NCBI GenBank assembly: GCA_963838795.1
Contig: CAWISL010000001.1
Coordinates: 434,001-498,000 of the forward strand
Direction of reading: 5' to 3'
From: JAIBJN01 sp963838795
GTDB taxonomy: Bacteria; Actinomycetota; Thermoleophilia; Gaiellales; Gaiellaceae
Length of the DNA stretch: 64,000 bases
Below, piece after piece: positions 1 through 7,859 of the stretch (its first letter is position 1; each line of letters begins with the position of its first letter). The notes under the pieces were generated by a model. It saw only the letters and a program-made list of their open reading frames with translations. It ran no database searches and had not been told where the DNA came from. The position numbers and the translations under genes were made by a program.

Positions 1-2
1 CC

Positions 3-41
3 GTCGCCCTCTTGGCCCTCGACGGCGAGCCCCGCAAGTAA
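3..41 (+). CDS. C-terminal end of a gene entering from the left (partial)
   Basis: A plus-strand frame reads VALLALDGEPRK and stops at TAA (39-41). The stop sits inside a small palindrome and converges on the metallophosphoesterase gene. Only 12 residues are visible, so the product cannot be named and chance is a real alternative. Confidence 0.25.
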   Translation, partial: VALLALDGEPRK

Positions 42-62
42 CAGACGGTTACTCGGGATCGG
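36..62. repeat. palindromic element AGTAAC-N5-GTTACT, copy 1
   Basis: AGTAACAGACGGTTACT is followed by CGGGATCG. A closely similar palindrome followed by TGGGATCG lies at 4816-4841. Both sit between converging genes just after a stop codon, so a weak terminator, REP-like repeat or protein site are all possible. Confidence 0.4.
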
Positions 63-795
63 CTGTGGCTTGCGCCATGCGCTCGAACTGCTCAGTGGCT
101 TCCTCGGCGCTCGGAACCGTGAGAACGTTCTCGGCCGCCAGCTCGTCCGCTCCCGGGAAGCCGGTGGCGCGGATCGCCTCGGCCGCAGCCTCGAGGTCGT
201 AGCCTGTCCGTCGCAGCTCGACGTCGCGGCCGAGCAGCGCCCAGTAGGCGCCCGGCCTCGCCTCGTAGGGCATGCCGACGCTGCCGGCGTTCACCAGGCG
301 CTTGCCCGCGGCCCGGCGGTCGAACTGCACGTGGGTGTGCCCGCAGACCACCACCGGCTCCGGGACCCCGGCGACCGCAGACGCCACTCGTTCCTCGGGC
401 GAGATCGCCGTCAGGATCTCCTCGTCGCTCCGCGGCGAGCCATGGCAGAAGAGGACGGCGCCGAGCCCGTCCACGTCCACGGAATGGGACTCCGGCAGGG
501 CGGCGAGCCACGCGCGTTGCCCACGCGTCAGCTGGCTCGCCGACCAGCGCGTGCGCTCGGCCCACAGGTCGGCGCCTCCTGGTTCTGCCGCGACCTCCCG
601 ATCGCCGTTTCCGCGGACGAACCGCGCCCGGTCCTCGAGCTCGAGCAGGCGCATGAGCGTTTCCCGCGGCATCGGCCCGATGGCAATGTCTCCGCCGACG
701 ACCACGACCTCCACCTCGAGCGCATCGACCTCCGCCAGGACAGCCTCGAGCGCTGGCAGGTTCCCGTGCACGTCGTAGAGGGCCGCGACCCTCAC
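49..795 (-). CDS. metallophosphoesterase (YfcE/calcineurin-like)
   Basis: A 248-residue binuclear-metal phosphoesterase, probably cytosolic. The metal-binding signature is complete: DxH at 8-10, GGD at 34-36, GNGD at 62-65, CHGS at 117-120 and GHTH at 152-155, then NAGSVGMP near 169. This layout matches the small YfcE/YmdB-type phosphodiesterases; the substrate cannot be read from sequence. I chose the GTG at 795 because it gives VRVAALYDVHGN, the normal beginning of the fold, and overlaps the upstream stop by four bases (GTGA), implying translational coupling. The frame stays open further upstream, but that part is a shadow of the neighbouring membrane-protein gene. It is the last gene of a minus-strand run. 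Confidence 0.9.
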   Translation of the reverse strand: MRVAALYDVHGNLPALEAVLAEVDALEVEVVVVGGDIAIGPMPRETLMRLLELEDRARFVRGNGDREVAAEPGGADLWAERTRWSASQLTRGQRAWLAALPESHSVDVDGLGAVLFCHGSPRSDEEILTAISPEERVASAVAGVPEPVVVCGHTHVQFDRRAAGKRLVNAGSVGMPYEARPGAYWALLGRDVELRRTGYDLEAAAEAIRATGFPGADELAAENVLTVPSAEEATEQFERMAQATADPE

Positions 796-1511
796 TCCGG
801 CTCCGGTGTCGGGCGCGAGCGCAGCTGCCTCCAGATCAGGTCGCCGTTGGCGAGGATGAAGGCCGCGGAGAGGAGCGGCAGCGCCGGCAGCCCGCTGATG
901 TCGAAGGCGACCGCGAGCGCGAGCGTGGCGGCGAAGGACAAGGCCATCAGCACCCACGTGAGCCCCGGCCGCAGCGCAAAGCGGACCGTCGCCCCGAGAA
1001 AGAGGGCGAAGAAGAGGACGTCCGGCAAGCCGAGCTGCGCCGAGTTGTGCTCGCCGGGGATCGGGAAGGCGATGGAGAGGGCGTCGAAGATCTGCGGCTG
1101 CTCCTCGACGATCACCTTCGTCGGCCCCCGGAAGACCGAGTAGGTGTCGACCGGGATGATGAGCAGCGCCACGAGTAGCACCCAGCTCACGGACTCGAAG
1201 AAGGCGAGGAACCACCAGCCGGCGGCGGTGACGGCGGCGAACTTGACGAAGTTGGCAGCGACGTCCAGCCCCACGAGCTCAAAGAGAACCGAGAGGACGA
1301 CGAACGCCACGACGGCGCCTCCAAGCGCCACCGTCGGCGCCAGGCGCCAGAGTGGTAGCGCGAGCCAGGTGAGCGAGAAGAAGGCCGGGATGAGGACGAG
1401 GCCCACGAAGGCGACGTCCCCCCAGAGGCCGAGGTCGGGGAGCGACTCCGAGACGCCGTAGTACACAGCGAGGAGCGTCAGGACCGTTAGTACGGCGGCA
1501 GCTCGGACCAC
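792..1511 (-). CDS. multi-spanning membrane protein with presenilin/A22-like aspartyl protease motifs
   Basis: A 239-residue protein with about eight hydrophobic segments. Three features in order resemble the intramembrane aspartyl proteases of the presenilin/signal-peptide-peptidase (A22) clan: an Asp at the end of one helix (VDTYSVF, D122), a GLPD motif starting the next helix (D164), and GLPALP (207-212) before the last helix, matching YD...GLGD...PAL. The canonical Tyr before the first Asp and the second Gly of GLGD are replaced, so protease activity is an inference. The start is taken at GTG 1511, overlapping the end of the upstream gene; start position is uncertain by a few codons. It is in an apparent operon with the phosphoesterase downstream. 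Confidence 0.7.
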   Translation of the reverse strand: MVRAAAVLTVLTLLAVYYGVSESLPDLGLWGDVAFVGLVLIPAFFSLTWLALPLWRLAPTVALGGAVVAFVVLSVLFELVGLDVAANFVKFAAVTAAGWWFLAFFESVSWVLLVALLIIPVDTYSVFRGPTKVIVEEQPQIFDALSIAFPIPGEHNSAQLGLPDVLFFALFLGATVRFALRPGLTWVLMALSFAATLALAVAFDISGLPALPLLSAAFILANGDLIWRQLRSRPTPEPE

Positions 1512-2071
1512 CAGGGGCCGAGTGCCTTGAACGCCTCCCAGAAGGTCCGCTTCGTCTTCTGCTCGTCCAGCGACGAGTCCACGTCCGGCGTCAGGAGAGC
1601 GTCGATCGTCGGGGTGAAGCGCTGGATCTCCCCCGGCCGGTCCTCGATCTCCGCCGCGAGAGGGAACCTGACGGCGTTCAGGCATGCCAGCGCATCTTGC
1701 CCCATGACGACGACGATCTTCGGCTGCACCACGTGCAGCTCGCGCGCCAGCCAGCCGTGCGCCTCCTCGTCGCTCGCGCCTTCGAACTTGACGCAGTTCG
1801 TTCCGTAGATCGCCATCGGGTCGACATGCAGCCGCTGGATCGACTTCAGCACCGCCTGCCCGGAGCGGCCGAAGAACGCCACGCCTTCGTGGATCTCGGC
1901 CGTCTGCGGCGCGTGCTTGAGCAGCATGATGTCCGCGAGCGGATGGCCCGAGCCGAGAACGGGAACGCGCTCGGCGCCCGCCGCCTGGGCGATCTCGTGG
2001 CCGAGCTCGTTGATCTCGGCGATCGCCTTCTTCAGGTAGCGCTCGGAAATGTCGTCGGCGGAGACAGGCAC
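1487..2071 (-). CDS. uracil-DNA glycosylase superfamily protein
   Basis: A 194-residue protein with the UDG fold: VLGSGHPLADIMLL (38-51), then GVAFFGRSGQAVL (63-75), the NCVKF strand (92-96) and QPKIVVVMGQDAL (116-128), the order seen in family 4/5 glycosylases. It lacks the N-terminal Cys pair used for a 4Fe-4S cluster in family 4, and the C-terminal HPS motif is not recognisable (TPDVDS occupies that region). It may therefore be a non-Fe-S member with altered activity rather than a standard repair enzyme. Members of this group are expected to remove uracil from DNA; the exact specificity is unknown. Confidence 0.75.
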   Translation of the reverse strand: MPVSADDISERYLKKAIAEINELGHEIAQAAGAERVPVLGSGHPLADIMLLKHAPQTAEIHEGVAFFGRSGQAVLKSIQRLHVDPMAIYGTNCVKFEGASDEEAHGWLARELHVVQPKIVVVMGQDALACLNAVRFPLAAEIEDRPGEIQRFTPTIDALLTPDVDSSLDEQKTKRTFWEAFKALGPWWSELPPY

Positions 2072-2108
2072 GGTCGCGGACGGTATTCGGGGTCCGTTCG
2101 GCGTCCTC

Positions 2109-3882
2109 CTACCGGACCGACGCTTTCGTCCGGCGCTCGCGGGCCTGCGCCACCCACTTGAGGCCCTGGAGGTAGAGCAAGGACTTGGGCCGGCGCACGA
2201 TCTCGGCGCTCCGCAAGCTGATGAGGAACTCTTCAGCCGTCTCGAAGGCCCGCAGGCGCACGAGGCCGGTACCCACGCCCTGCAAAACGTGCGCGTCGGA
2301 GCCCGCCCCCATGGTCAGGTTGTACTTACGGGCGAAGCGCAAGGCCTCGTCGTTGAAGGCCTCGAACAGGAGGCGGGCGTTGTAGACCTCGAAGATGTCG
2401 ATCTCGGCCAGGTGGCGGTGGAGCGTGCCGGCATCCGGGATCGTGTGGAGCCGGTCGAAGGGGTGGGGGAGATAGACGACGCCTCCCTGCTCGCGGATGG
2501 CGGCGATCGTGTCGGCCCAGGACATTCCCCGCGGGATCTCCTCGCTCAGGAAGAGCCCGATCACCTCGCCGGCGTCCGTCTTCACCTCCTCGCCGGGAAT
2601 CACCGTCAGAGGCCGGTCTCGCGCGAGCTCGACGGCCTCCTGCGCCCCCGAGAAGACGTTGTGATCGGTAACGGCGATCGCGCCCAGGCCGATCCGCTCC
2701 GCGTGGTCGAGGAGATCGGGGACGGGCACGGCACAGTCGTGGGAGTGCTCGGTGTGCATGTGCAGGTCGGCGAGGACGAACGGTCGGTCCGCGAGCGGAT
2801 CGGTCGATGCCGCGGGCCGGACTCGTCGCTTGCGGAGCACCGTGCCGTAGACGCGCTCCAGCTCGTCGGCCAGGCGATCGAAGCCTGCGCCCTCGGCACG
2901 GCGTCGCGCCTCGGCCGAGCAGCGGTCGCGCCAGCCCTCGTCCTCTGCCAGCCGGGCCAGGGCGGCGCCGACGAGCTCCGGCTGGCTCGCCGAGCCTGGC
3001 GGGTCGACGAGCGTCACGCCGGCGGCCTCGGCCTCGAGCGCCAGGCGCGCGTTGGGGCGCAGGGCACGGACGAGACCCGCCGCGCCGGCCAGCTCGAGCG
3101 AGCGCGTGTGCTCGTCGAGCGCCGTCTTGACCGCGACCCGGTCGCGCAGCGCGCGAGGGACGTATGGGCGCCCGGAGAGCGCCTTCGTCCGCAGGACGAG
3201 AAGCTCCCAGCCAGGGAGGCCGGCGAGGGCGCGGAACGCCGCGCGCAGGCGCGGCAGCTCTTCCGCCCTCCACTCGACCACGAAGCGCTTGCGCGGCCGC
3301 GCGGGGGCGAACAGCTCGAGGTCGACGCCGAGGGGCAGCAGCCGATAGTCGCCCGGGAACCGCGCCGCGGCGGCCTCGGCCGTCGCCTCGCTCGTTGCGG
3401 TCAGCGCATCCACTCGGCCGAGGAGCCTCTCGCGCTGCTTCTTGCCCGGCGGGTAGCCGAGCCGCTCGGGTGAGTGGAAGGTGGCCACCGCCAGCCCGCG
3501 CGTGTCGCGGAGGGCGAGGTAGGAGAGGCTCGGGACGCCCGGTTCGTGCACGTGGACGACGTCGAAGCGGTCGCGAGTGAGCGCCAGCTCGAGGTTCGCC
3601 CGCACGCCGATCGGGACGCCCAGGCTGCTGCGGCGGGAGACGGGAATGGACGGCCCGAGCGCGACGGTGTCCTCGAGCGCCGTCCCCTCGCGCCCGAGCC
3701 GCTTCAGAGCGCGGCGCCCGGCCGCAAGGTCGATCGCGCGCGCCCGAGGGCGCGAGGACGACGACCTCGTGCCCCCTTCGTCGCAGCGCGGCGGCCGCGC
3801 CCGCGACGTGGTCGTTCACCGGGTGCGGCTGCGACCAGGCGAACGGCGTGACCATGCAGATCCTCAGAGCTCCGAGCTTCAC
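2109..3882 (-). CDS. glycosyltransferase (GT4-like) fused to a PHP phosphoesterase domain, frameshifted
   Basis: Translation from GTG 3882 gives RICMVTPFAWSQPHPVN and RRRGHEVVVLAPSG, the N-terminal Rossmann half of a GT4 enzyme. The match then jumps by one frame in a CG-rich run near 3742-3757 and continues as IDLAAGRRALKRLG to the stop at 2109. The second part completes the GT fold (FDVVHVHEPG, YRLLPLGVDLELF) but has a degenerate donor-site motif (ALEAEAAGV). It ends in a full PHP domain with LADLHMHTEHSHDC, AVTDHNVF, IPGEEV, YLPHPFD and GAGSDAH. PHP domains hydrolyse phosphoesters with three metals. The frame break is probably a sequencing indel. As written, the uninterrupted frame could only start at GTG 3605, losing the N-terminus. 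Confidence 0.75.
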
Positions 3883-3963
3883 GCCTCGATTCTACGGCTC
3901 CCCTTGAAGCCTTCTGCGAGCCGCGGTACGGTCGCACGTTCAACCCCGTGGAGAGGAGTCATC

Positions 3964-4803
3964 ATGTGTCTTCCGGGCACTGCCGAGATCGTTCGTAAGC
4001 ACGTCGAGGCGGATGGGGCGCCGAAGGTCGACAGGCGAACGGCGCTCCTCGGCGCAGCAGGCGCCGCGCTGGCGGCCAGCTTCCCGGCGAGCGCGCTTGC
4101 GAGCGGAGGTCGAGGACGACGGAGGTTCTGCGATCTCACCCACACATTTCGCGAGGGCTTCCCGGTGTTCGTCACCGGTGAGGAGCCCGAGCGCGAGACG
4201 ATCGCCGACTACGCGACGTCTGGCTTCTATGCCCAGAGGTGGACGTTCGGCGAGCACTCCGGCACCCACATGGACGTGCCGGGGCACTTCCACCAGGGCG
4301 CCCGGCTCTCGCCGGAGATCACGCCCCAGGAGCTGATTGTCCCGATCGTCGTCATCGACATTCGCAGGAAGGCGGAGGCCGACCCGAATGCGATGGTCGA
4401 GCTCGAGGACGTGAAGAAGTTCGAGCGGCGAAACGGGAAGATCCCGAGGGGCGCCCTCGTCGCGGCGGACTCCGGCTGGGCCGAGAAGGTCGACGACCCC
4501 GACGAGTTCAAGGGCGGGGATGCGTTCCCGAACTACAACTTTCCCGGCTGGAGCGAGGAAGCGGCCCTGTTCCTCGCCGACAAGCGCGACATCAGCGGGA
4601 TCGGGATCGACACGCTCAGCCTCGACCCCGGCAACTCGCTGACGTTCCCCGTACACGTCAGCTACCTCGCCACCGACCGCTACGGGATCGAGAACCTCAC
4701 CGGCCTCGACTGCATTCCGGCGAGCGGCGCGACGGCGTACGTCGGCCTGATCCCCTGGGAGGAAGGCTCCGGCGGCCCGTGCAGGGTGATCGCGACCTGG
4801 TAG
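3964..4803 (+). CDS. secreted cyclase-family (kynurenine formamidase-like) metal hydrolase
   Basis: A 279-residue protein of the cyclase family (PF04199 type). The N-terminus carries twin arginines followed by a hydrophobic stretch (DRRTALLGAAGAALAAS) ending ASALA, a probable Tat signal, so the mature enzyme is likely exported. The family signature HSGTHMDVPGHF at 98-109 supplies the metal-binding His and Asp residues. Relatives hydrolyse N-formylkynurenine, isatin or other cyclic amides; substrate here is unknown. ATG 3964 follows a GAGAGGAG ribosome-binding site. It converges on the inositol-synthase gene across a strong hairpin. Confidence 0.88.
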   Translation: MCLPGTAEIVRKHVEADGAPKVDRRTALLGAAGAALAASFPASALASGGRGRRRFCDLTHTFREGFPVFVTGEEPERETIADYATSGFYAQRWTFGEHSGTHMDVPGHFHQGARLSPEITPQELIVPIVVIDIRRKAEADPNAMVELEDVKKFERRNGKIPRGALVAADSGWAEKVDDPDEFKGGDAFPNYNFPGWSEEAALFLADKRDISGIGIDTLSLDPGNSLTFPVHVSYLATDRYGIENLTGLDCIPASGATAYVGLIPWEEGSGGPCRVIATW

Positions 4804-4815
4804 CCCATCTGGCCA

Positions 4816-4841
4816 AGTAGCAGTCTGTTACTTGGGATCGT
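4816..4841. repeat. palindromic element, copy 2
   Basis: AAGTAGCAGTCTGTTACTT followed by GGGATCG resembles the element at 36-62 in both sequence and placement, 12 bases after a stop codon. It lies directly before a hairpin terminator. Confidence 0.4.
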
Positions 4842-4842
4842 C

Positions 4843-4868
4843 GAGGGGCCGGCTCGAGCCGGCCCCTC
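4843..4868. terminator. bidirectional hairpin terminator
   Basis: A perfect 26-base palindrome with GAGGGGCCGGC arms around TCGA lies between the converging cyclase and inositol-synthase genes. No long T-run follows; the stem strength and position support termination in both directions. Confidence 0.75.
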
Positions 4869-4888
4869 GGTCGTTCTCGCCGGGCCTT

Positions 4889-6373
4889 CTACGCCTTGGC
4901 GGGCGTCTTCGCCGCCTTGCGCGCGTAGCGCTTGATGAAGCTCTCGACGAGGTCATAAGCCTCGTCGTCGGCGATCTGCGTCGGCGGCGACTTCATCAGG
5001 TAGGCGCTCGGGCCCTCGAGGGCGCCCGAGACGCCGTTATTGAGCGCCAGCTTGGCGAGGCGGACGGCGTCGATGACGATGCCCGCGGAGTTGGGGGAGT
5101 CCCAGACCTCGAGCTTCATCTCCAGGTTCAGCGGGACGTCCCCGAAAGACGTGCCCTCCATGCGGATGTAGGCCCACTTGCGGTCGGTCAGCCACGGGAC
5201 GTAGTCGGACGGGCCCACGTGGACGTTGCCGGAGCCCATGTCGTAGTCGAGCATCGACGTGACCGCGTTCGTCTTCGAGATCTTCTTCGACTCGAGGCGC
5301 TCGCGCTCCAGCATGTTCAGGAAGTCCGAGTTGCCGCCGACGTTCAGCTGCATCGTGCGATCGAGGTGAACGCCGCGCTCGCGGAAGAGCGATGTGAGCA
5401 CGCGGTGCGTGATCGTGGCGCCGACCTGAGACTTGATGTCGTCGCCGATGATCGGGAGGCCGTGTTGCTCGAACTGCTTGCCGAAGTAGCCGCCCTTGGC
5501 GATGAAGACGGGCATGCAGTTGACCATCGCGCAGCCGGCCTTGAGGATCTGCTCCGTGTACCACTTGGTCGCTTGCTCGGAGCCGACCGGGAGGTAGTTG
5601 ACGACGACGTCGGTGTTCGTCTCCTTGAGAATCTCGACGACGTCGTCGGTGTCTCCGGGCGCCTTCTCGACGACTTCGGAGATGTACTTTCCGAGCCCGT
5701 CATGGGTCATGCCGCGCGAGACGGTGACGCCGGACTTCGGCACGTCGGCGAACTTGTAGGTGTCGTTCGGATGCGCCCAGATCGCCTCCGACAGGTCCTT
5801 GCCGACCTTGTCCTTCGTGACGTCGAAGGCGGCAGTGAACTCGACGTCGCGGACGTGGTAGCCGCCGAGGTCGACGTGCATGAGGCCCGGGACGAACGCC
5901 TCGGGGTCGGCGTCCTTGTAGTACTCGACGCCCTGGAGTAGCGAGTTGGCGCAGTTGCCGACGCCGATGACGGCGACCCGCACCTTGTCCTCGGAGCGGG
6001 CCCTGCCGTTGCTTTTGCCGTTCGTGCTTGCCATTGGTTCCTTTCGTCGGTTCGACTGGAAGGGAATCTCGAGATCGTCTGCTAGCACTTCAAGGATGAC
6101 GTCGTTGGCGTGAGAGCCCGTGCGTGCGGCCTCGGCGTCGATCGCGTCCTTGAGCGCCTCGGGCACGCGCAGCAGCGTGACGCCGCTTGCGCCGGCGAGC
6201 GGGCTCCGGCGACCCGTGGGGGAGTAGGGCACGCCGAAGCGCTCGGCCAGGATCCCCGTGGCGAGGTCGTTCAGGTTCCCCCCGCGGCGCGCGACCTCGC
6301 GGACGAGGGCGCGCTTGAGGGAGGACGGCATCCGAACGAGGATGCTGCGCCTCTCAGAAGTGCTAGCAGTCAA
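4889..6373 (-). CDS. ino1: tandem ribbon-helix-helix domain fused to myo-inositol-1-phosphate synthase
   Basis: Residues 114-494 are a full actinobacterial inositol-1-phosphate synthase (glucose-6-phosphate to inositol-1-phosphate, NAD-dependent): VAVIGVGNCANSL, VNYLPVGSEQATKWY, NVGGNSDFLNM and a closing DSPNSAGIVIDAVRLAK. The frame has no stop upstream of its ATG (6034) and reads through two ribbon-helix-helix units: RRSILVRMPSSLKRALVREV (8-27) ending LATGILAERFGV, and LLRVPEALKDAIDAEAARTG (67-86) ending DVILEVLADDL. The first beta strand requires starting at TTG 6373, which lies 9 nt after TATAGT. An AAAGGA site six bases before ATG 6034 could also yield a stand-alone 381-residue enzyme. 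Fusion is seen; autoregulation is inferred from the operator-like repeats at the start. Confidence 0.85.
   Translation of the reverse strand: MTASTSERRSILVRMPSSLKRALVREVARRGGNLNDLATGILAERFGVPYSPTGRRSPLAGASGVTLLRVPEALKDAIDAEAARTGSHANDVILEVLADDLEIPFQSNRRKEPMASTNGKSNGRARSEDKVRVAVIGVGNCANSLLQGVEYYKDADPEAFVPGLMHVDLGGYHVRDVEFTAAFDVTKDKVGKDLSEAIWAHPNDTYKFADVPKSGVTVSRGMTHDGLGKYISEVVEKAPGDTDDVVEILKETNTDVVVNYLPVGSEQATKWYTEQILKAGCAMVNCMPVFIAKGGYFGKQFEQHGLPIIGDDIKSQVGATITHRVLTSLFRERGVHLDRTMQLNVGGNSDFLNMLERERLESKKISKTNAVTSMLDYDMGSGNVHVGPSDYVPWLTDRKWAYIRMEGTSFGDVPLNLEMKLEVWDSPNSAGIVIDAVRLAKLALNNGVSGALEGPSAYLMKSPPTQIADDEAYDLVESFIKRYARKAAKTPAKA
6079..6089 (-). promoter_or_regulatory. third AGTGCTAGCAG operator-like site inside ino1
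   Basis: This 11-mer is identical to the two arms at 6359-6385 and lies 45 bases before the internal ATG at 6034. In the coding frame it uses the rare codon CTA (GTG CTA GCA), which suggests the DNA motif itself is selected. Confidence 0.55.
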
Positions 6374-6385
6374 ACTGCTAGCACT
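6359..6385. promoter_or_regulatory. perfect inverted repeat, probable operator
   Basis: Arms AGTGCTAGCAG (6359-6369) and CTGCTAGCACT (6375-6385) flank a five-base spacer. Each arm also contains the palindrome TGCTAGCA. The repeat overlaps the end of the TATAGT box and covers the presumed transcription start and TTG start codon, an ideal place for repression by the ribbon-helix-helix part of the downstream protein. Confidence 0.7.
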
Positions 6386-6388
6386 ATA
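6383..6388 (-). promoter_or_regulatory. -10 box TATAGT for the RHH-Ino1 gene
   Basis: TATAGT on the minus strand ends nine bases before TTG 6373, matching the leaderless spacing seen elsewhere in this window. No clear -35 box is visible. Confidence 0.5.
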
Positions 6389-6399
6389 GCAAGGCTGCG

Positions 6400-7032
6400 C
6401 TACCCGCGGTCCGCCAACTGCTTGCGCACGTAGAGGATGCGCTGCAGGACGGTGAGCCAGGCCGTCGCCGTGAGGACGGCGACCACGTAGGGAAGCGACC
6501 CGAAAGGCGCGAAGGCGAGCCCGACCGAGATGACGACGACCCGCTCGGCGCGACTGCCGAATCCGACGTCTCCCTTGAGACCCATGACCTCCGCGCGGGC
6601 GCGGGTGTAGCTGACGAGGAACGACCCCCCTATCGCGGCGAAGGTGAGCGCGACTCCCCACTCGCTTCCGTCGCGCATGAGCACGAGCCCGATCGCCGCG
6701 AGCATGAAGCCCTCGCCGACCCGGTCGACGGTCGAGTCGAGAAACGCGCCGAACGGCGTGCCCTTTCCGCTCCGCCGCGCGAGCGCGCCGTCGAGGATGT
6801 CGAGCACACTCCCGACCACGAAGAGGGCGCCGCCGAGGATGAAGAGCCAGCCGCTCAGGTACTCGAAGTAGACGGCGACCGCGCCCCCGATGCAGAGCCC
6901 GACGCCCGAAATGGTGAGCGCGTCGGGAGTGATGCTGGTCCGCTCGAGCCCCGCGATCCACCGGCTGGCGACCCGGCGGACCTCGTCCTGATACGTGCGC
7001 TTCGGGCGCTCGGCTTGACCGGGGCTGCTCAA
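6400..7032 (-). CDS. CDP-alcohol phosphatidyltransferase, probable phosphatidylinositol(-phosphate) synthase
   Basis: A 210-residue membrane enzyme with about six transmembrane helices. The CDP-alcohol transferase signature D-x2-DG-x2-AR-x8-G-x3-D-x3-D is complete (D78, D81, G82, A85, R86, G95, D99, D103). The family transfers a phosphatidyl group from CDP-diacylglycerol to an alcohol. Its position 27 bases upstream of inositol-1-phosphate synthase argues that the acceptor is inositol-1-phosphate, as in the PgsA1-type enzymes of mycobacteria; this substrate is inferred from context. The start is a TTG without an obvious ribosome-binding site, just after the PAP2 gene stop, so coupling to the upstream gene is likely. 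Confidence 0.85.
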   Translation of the reverse strand: MSSPGQAERPKRTYQDEVRRVASRWIAGLERTSITPDALTISGVGLCIGGAVAVYFEYLSGWLFILGGALFVVGSVLDILDGALARRSGKGTPFGAFLDSTVDRVGEGFMLAAIGLVLMRDGSEWGVALTFAAIGGSFLVSYTRARAEVMGLKGDVGFGSRAERVVVISVGLAFAPFGSLPYVVAVLTATAWLTVLQRILYVRKQLADRG

Positions 7033-7042
7033 GGCGCCGAGG

Positions 7043-7807
7043 CTACCAGCGCCGGTAGCCGCAGCGGTAGAGCGCCGGAGCCGCGGTCAGCCGCCGCTCC
7101 TGGGCCCAGGCGACGATCGTCCCGCCGACGAGAGCGACGCCCACGCCGGCCGCGATGTCGAGCCAGTAGTGGTTGCCCGTCGCCATGACGGAGAACCACA
7201 CCCAGGTCGGCCAGAGCGTCCAGAGCACAGCCGCCCAACGGCTCTTCACCAGTGTCGCCATGGCGAAGCCGATGATGAGCGCGTCGGCGGAATGCACGCT
7301 CGGCATCGCGGCGTAGGGGTTGGAGGCGAGCTCGACGAGCCCGCTGCCGTGGTTCACCGTGGACGAGGCCGCGAGTGTGTCCACGAAACCGTGCTCCGGA
7401 AACATCCGCGGCGGCGCGGTCGGCATCAGCACGTAGCCGACGAGCGCCAGCAGGTTGGTGGCGAAGATCCAGTTCCTGACGGTGACGAACGCGTCGTTGC
7501 GGAAGAAGTAGATCCAGAGGAGCGAGAGGCCGAGCACAGGGAACTGCGACAGCCAGTACGTCAGGTTGACGGCCTCGAGCGCCCAGTCGCCGGCGTGCAG
7601 GACGGCGCGCTGAATATCGATCTCGATGAGTGTGTTGAACGCTCGCTCGGCGTCGATGACTTTGACGCCGTTCTGGATCGCCTCGAGCGGGCTCTGATCC
7701 GCGATCCCCCGGGCGACCTGGTAGGCCAGGCCGAACCCGAGCCAGAGCGAGAGCTGGAAGAGGAAGTCCTTCCAGCCATGGGGTAGGAGGCGTCCGACGG
7801 CGGTCAC
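7043..7807 (-). CDS. PAP2-superfamily membrane protein, AUR1-like
   Basis: A 254-residue polytopic protein. It carries the PAP2/AUR1 motifs PTAPPRM, MPSVHSADAL and GNHYWLDIAAG, which supply the catalytic His pair and Arg of the phosphatase/phosphotransferase fold. AUR1-like relatives move phosphoinositol or similar head groups between lipids. Being first in a run with a phosphatidylinositol-type synthase and inositol synthase, a role in inositol-lipid turnover is plausible but inferred. The GTG start at 7807 is followed 10 bases after its stop by the next gene. Confidence 0.8.
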   Translation of the reverse strand: MTAVGRLLPHGWKDFLFQLSLWLGFGLAYQVARGIADQSPLEAIQNGVKVIDAERAFNTLIEIDIQRAVLHAGDWALEAVNLTYWLSQFPVLGLSLLWIYFFRNDAFVTVRNWIFATNLLALVGYVLMPTAPPRMFPEHGFVDTLAASSTVNHGSGLVELASNPYAAMPSVHSADALIIGFAMATLVKSRWAAVLWTLWPTWVWFSVMATGNHYWLDIAAGVGVALVGGTIVAWAQERRLTAAPALYRCGYRRW

Positions 7808-7859
7808 GCCGGCCAGTCTAGCGATCGTGTCGGTTCGGTTTTCCCCCGGTTTCGAGGTG

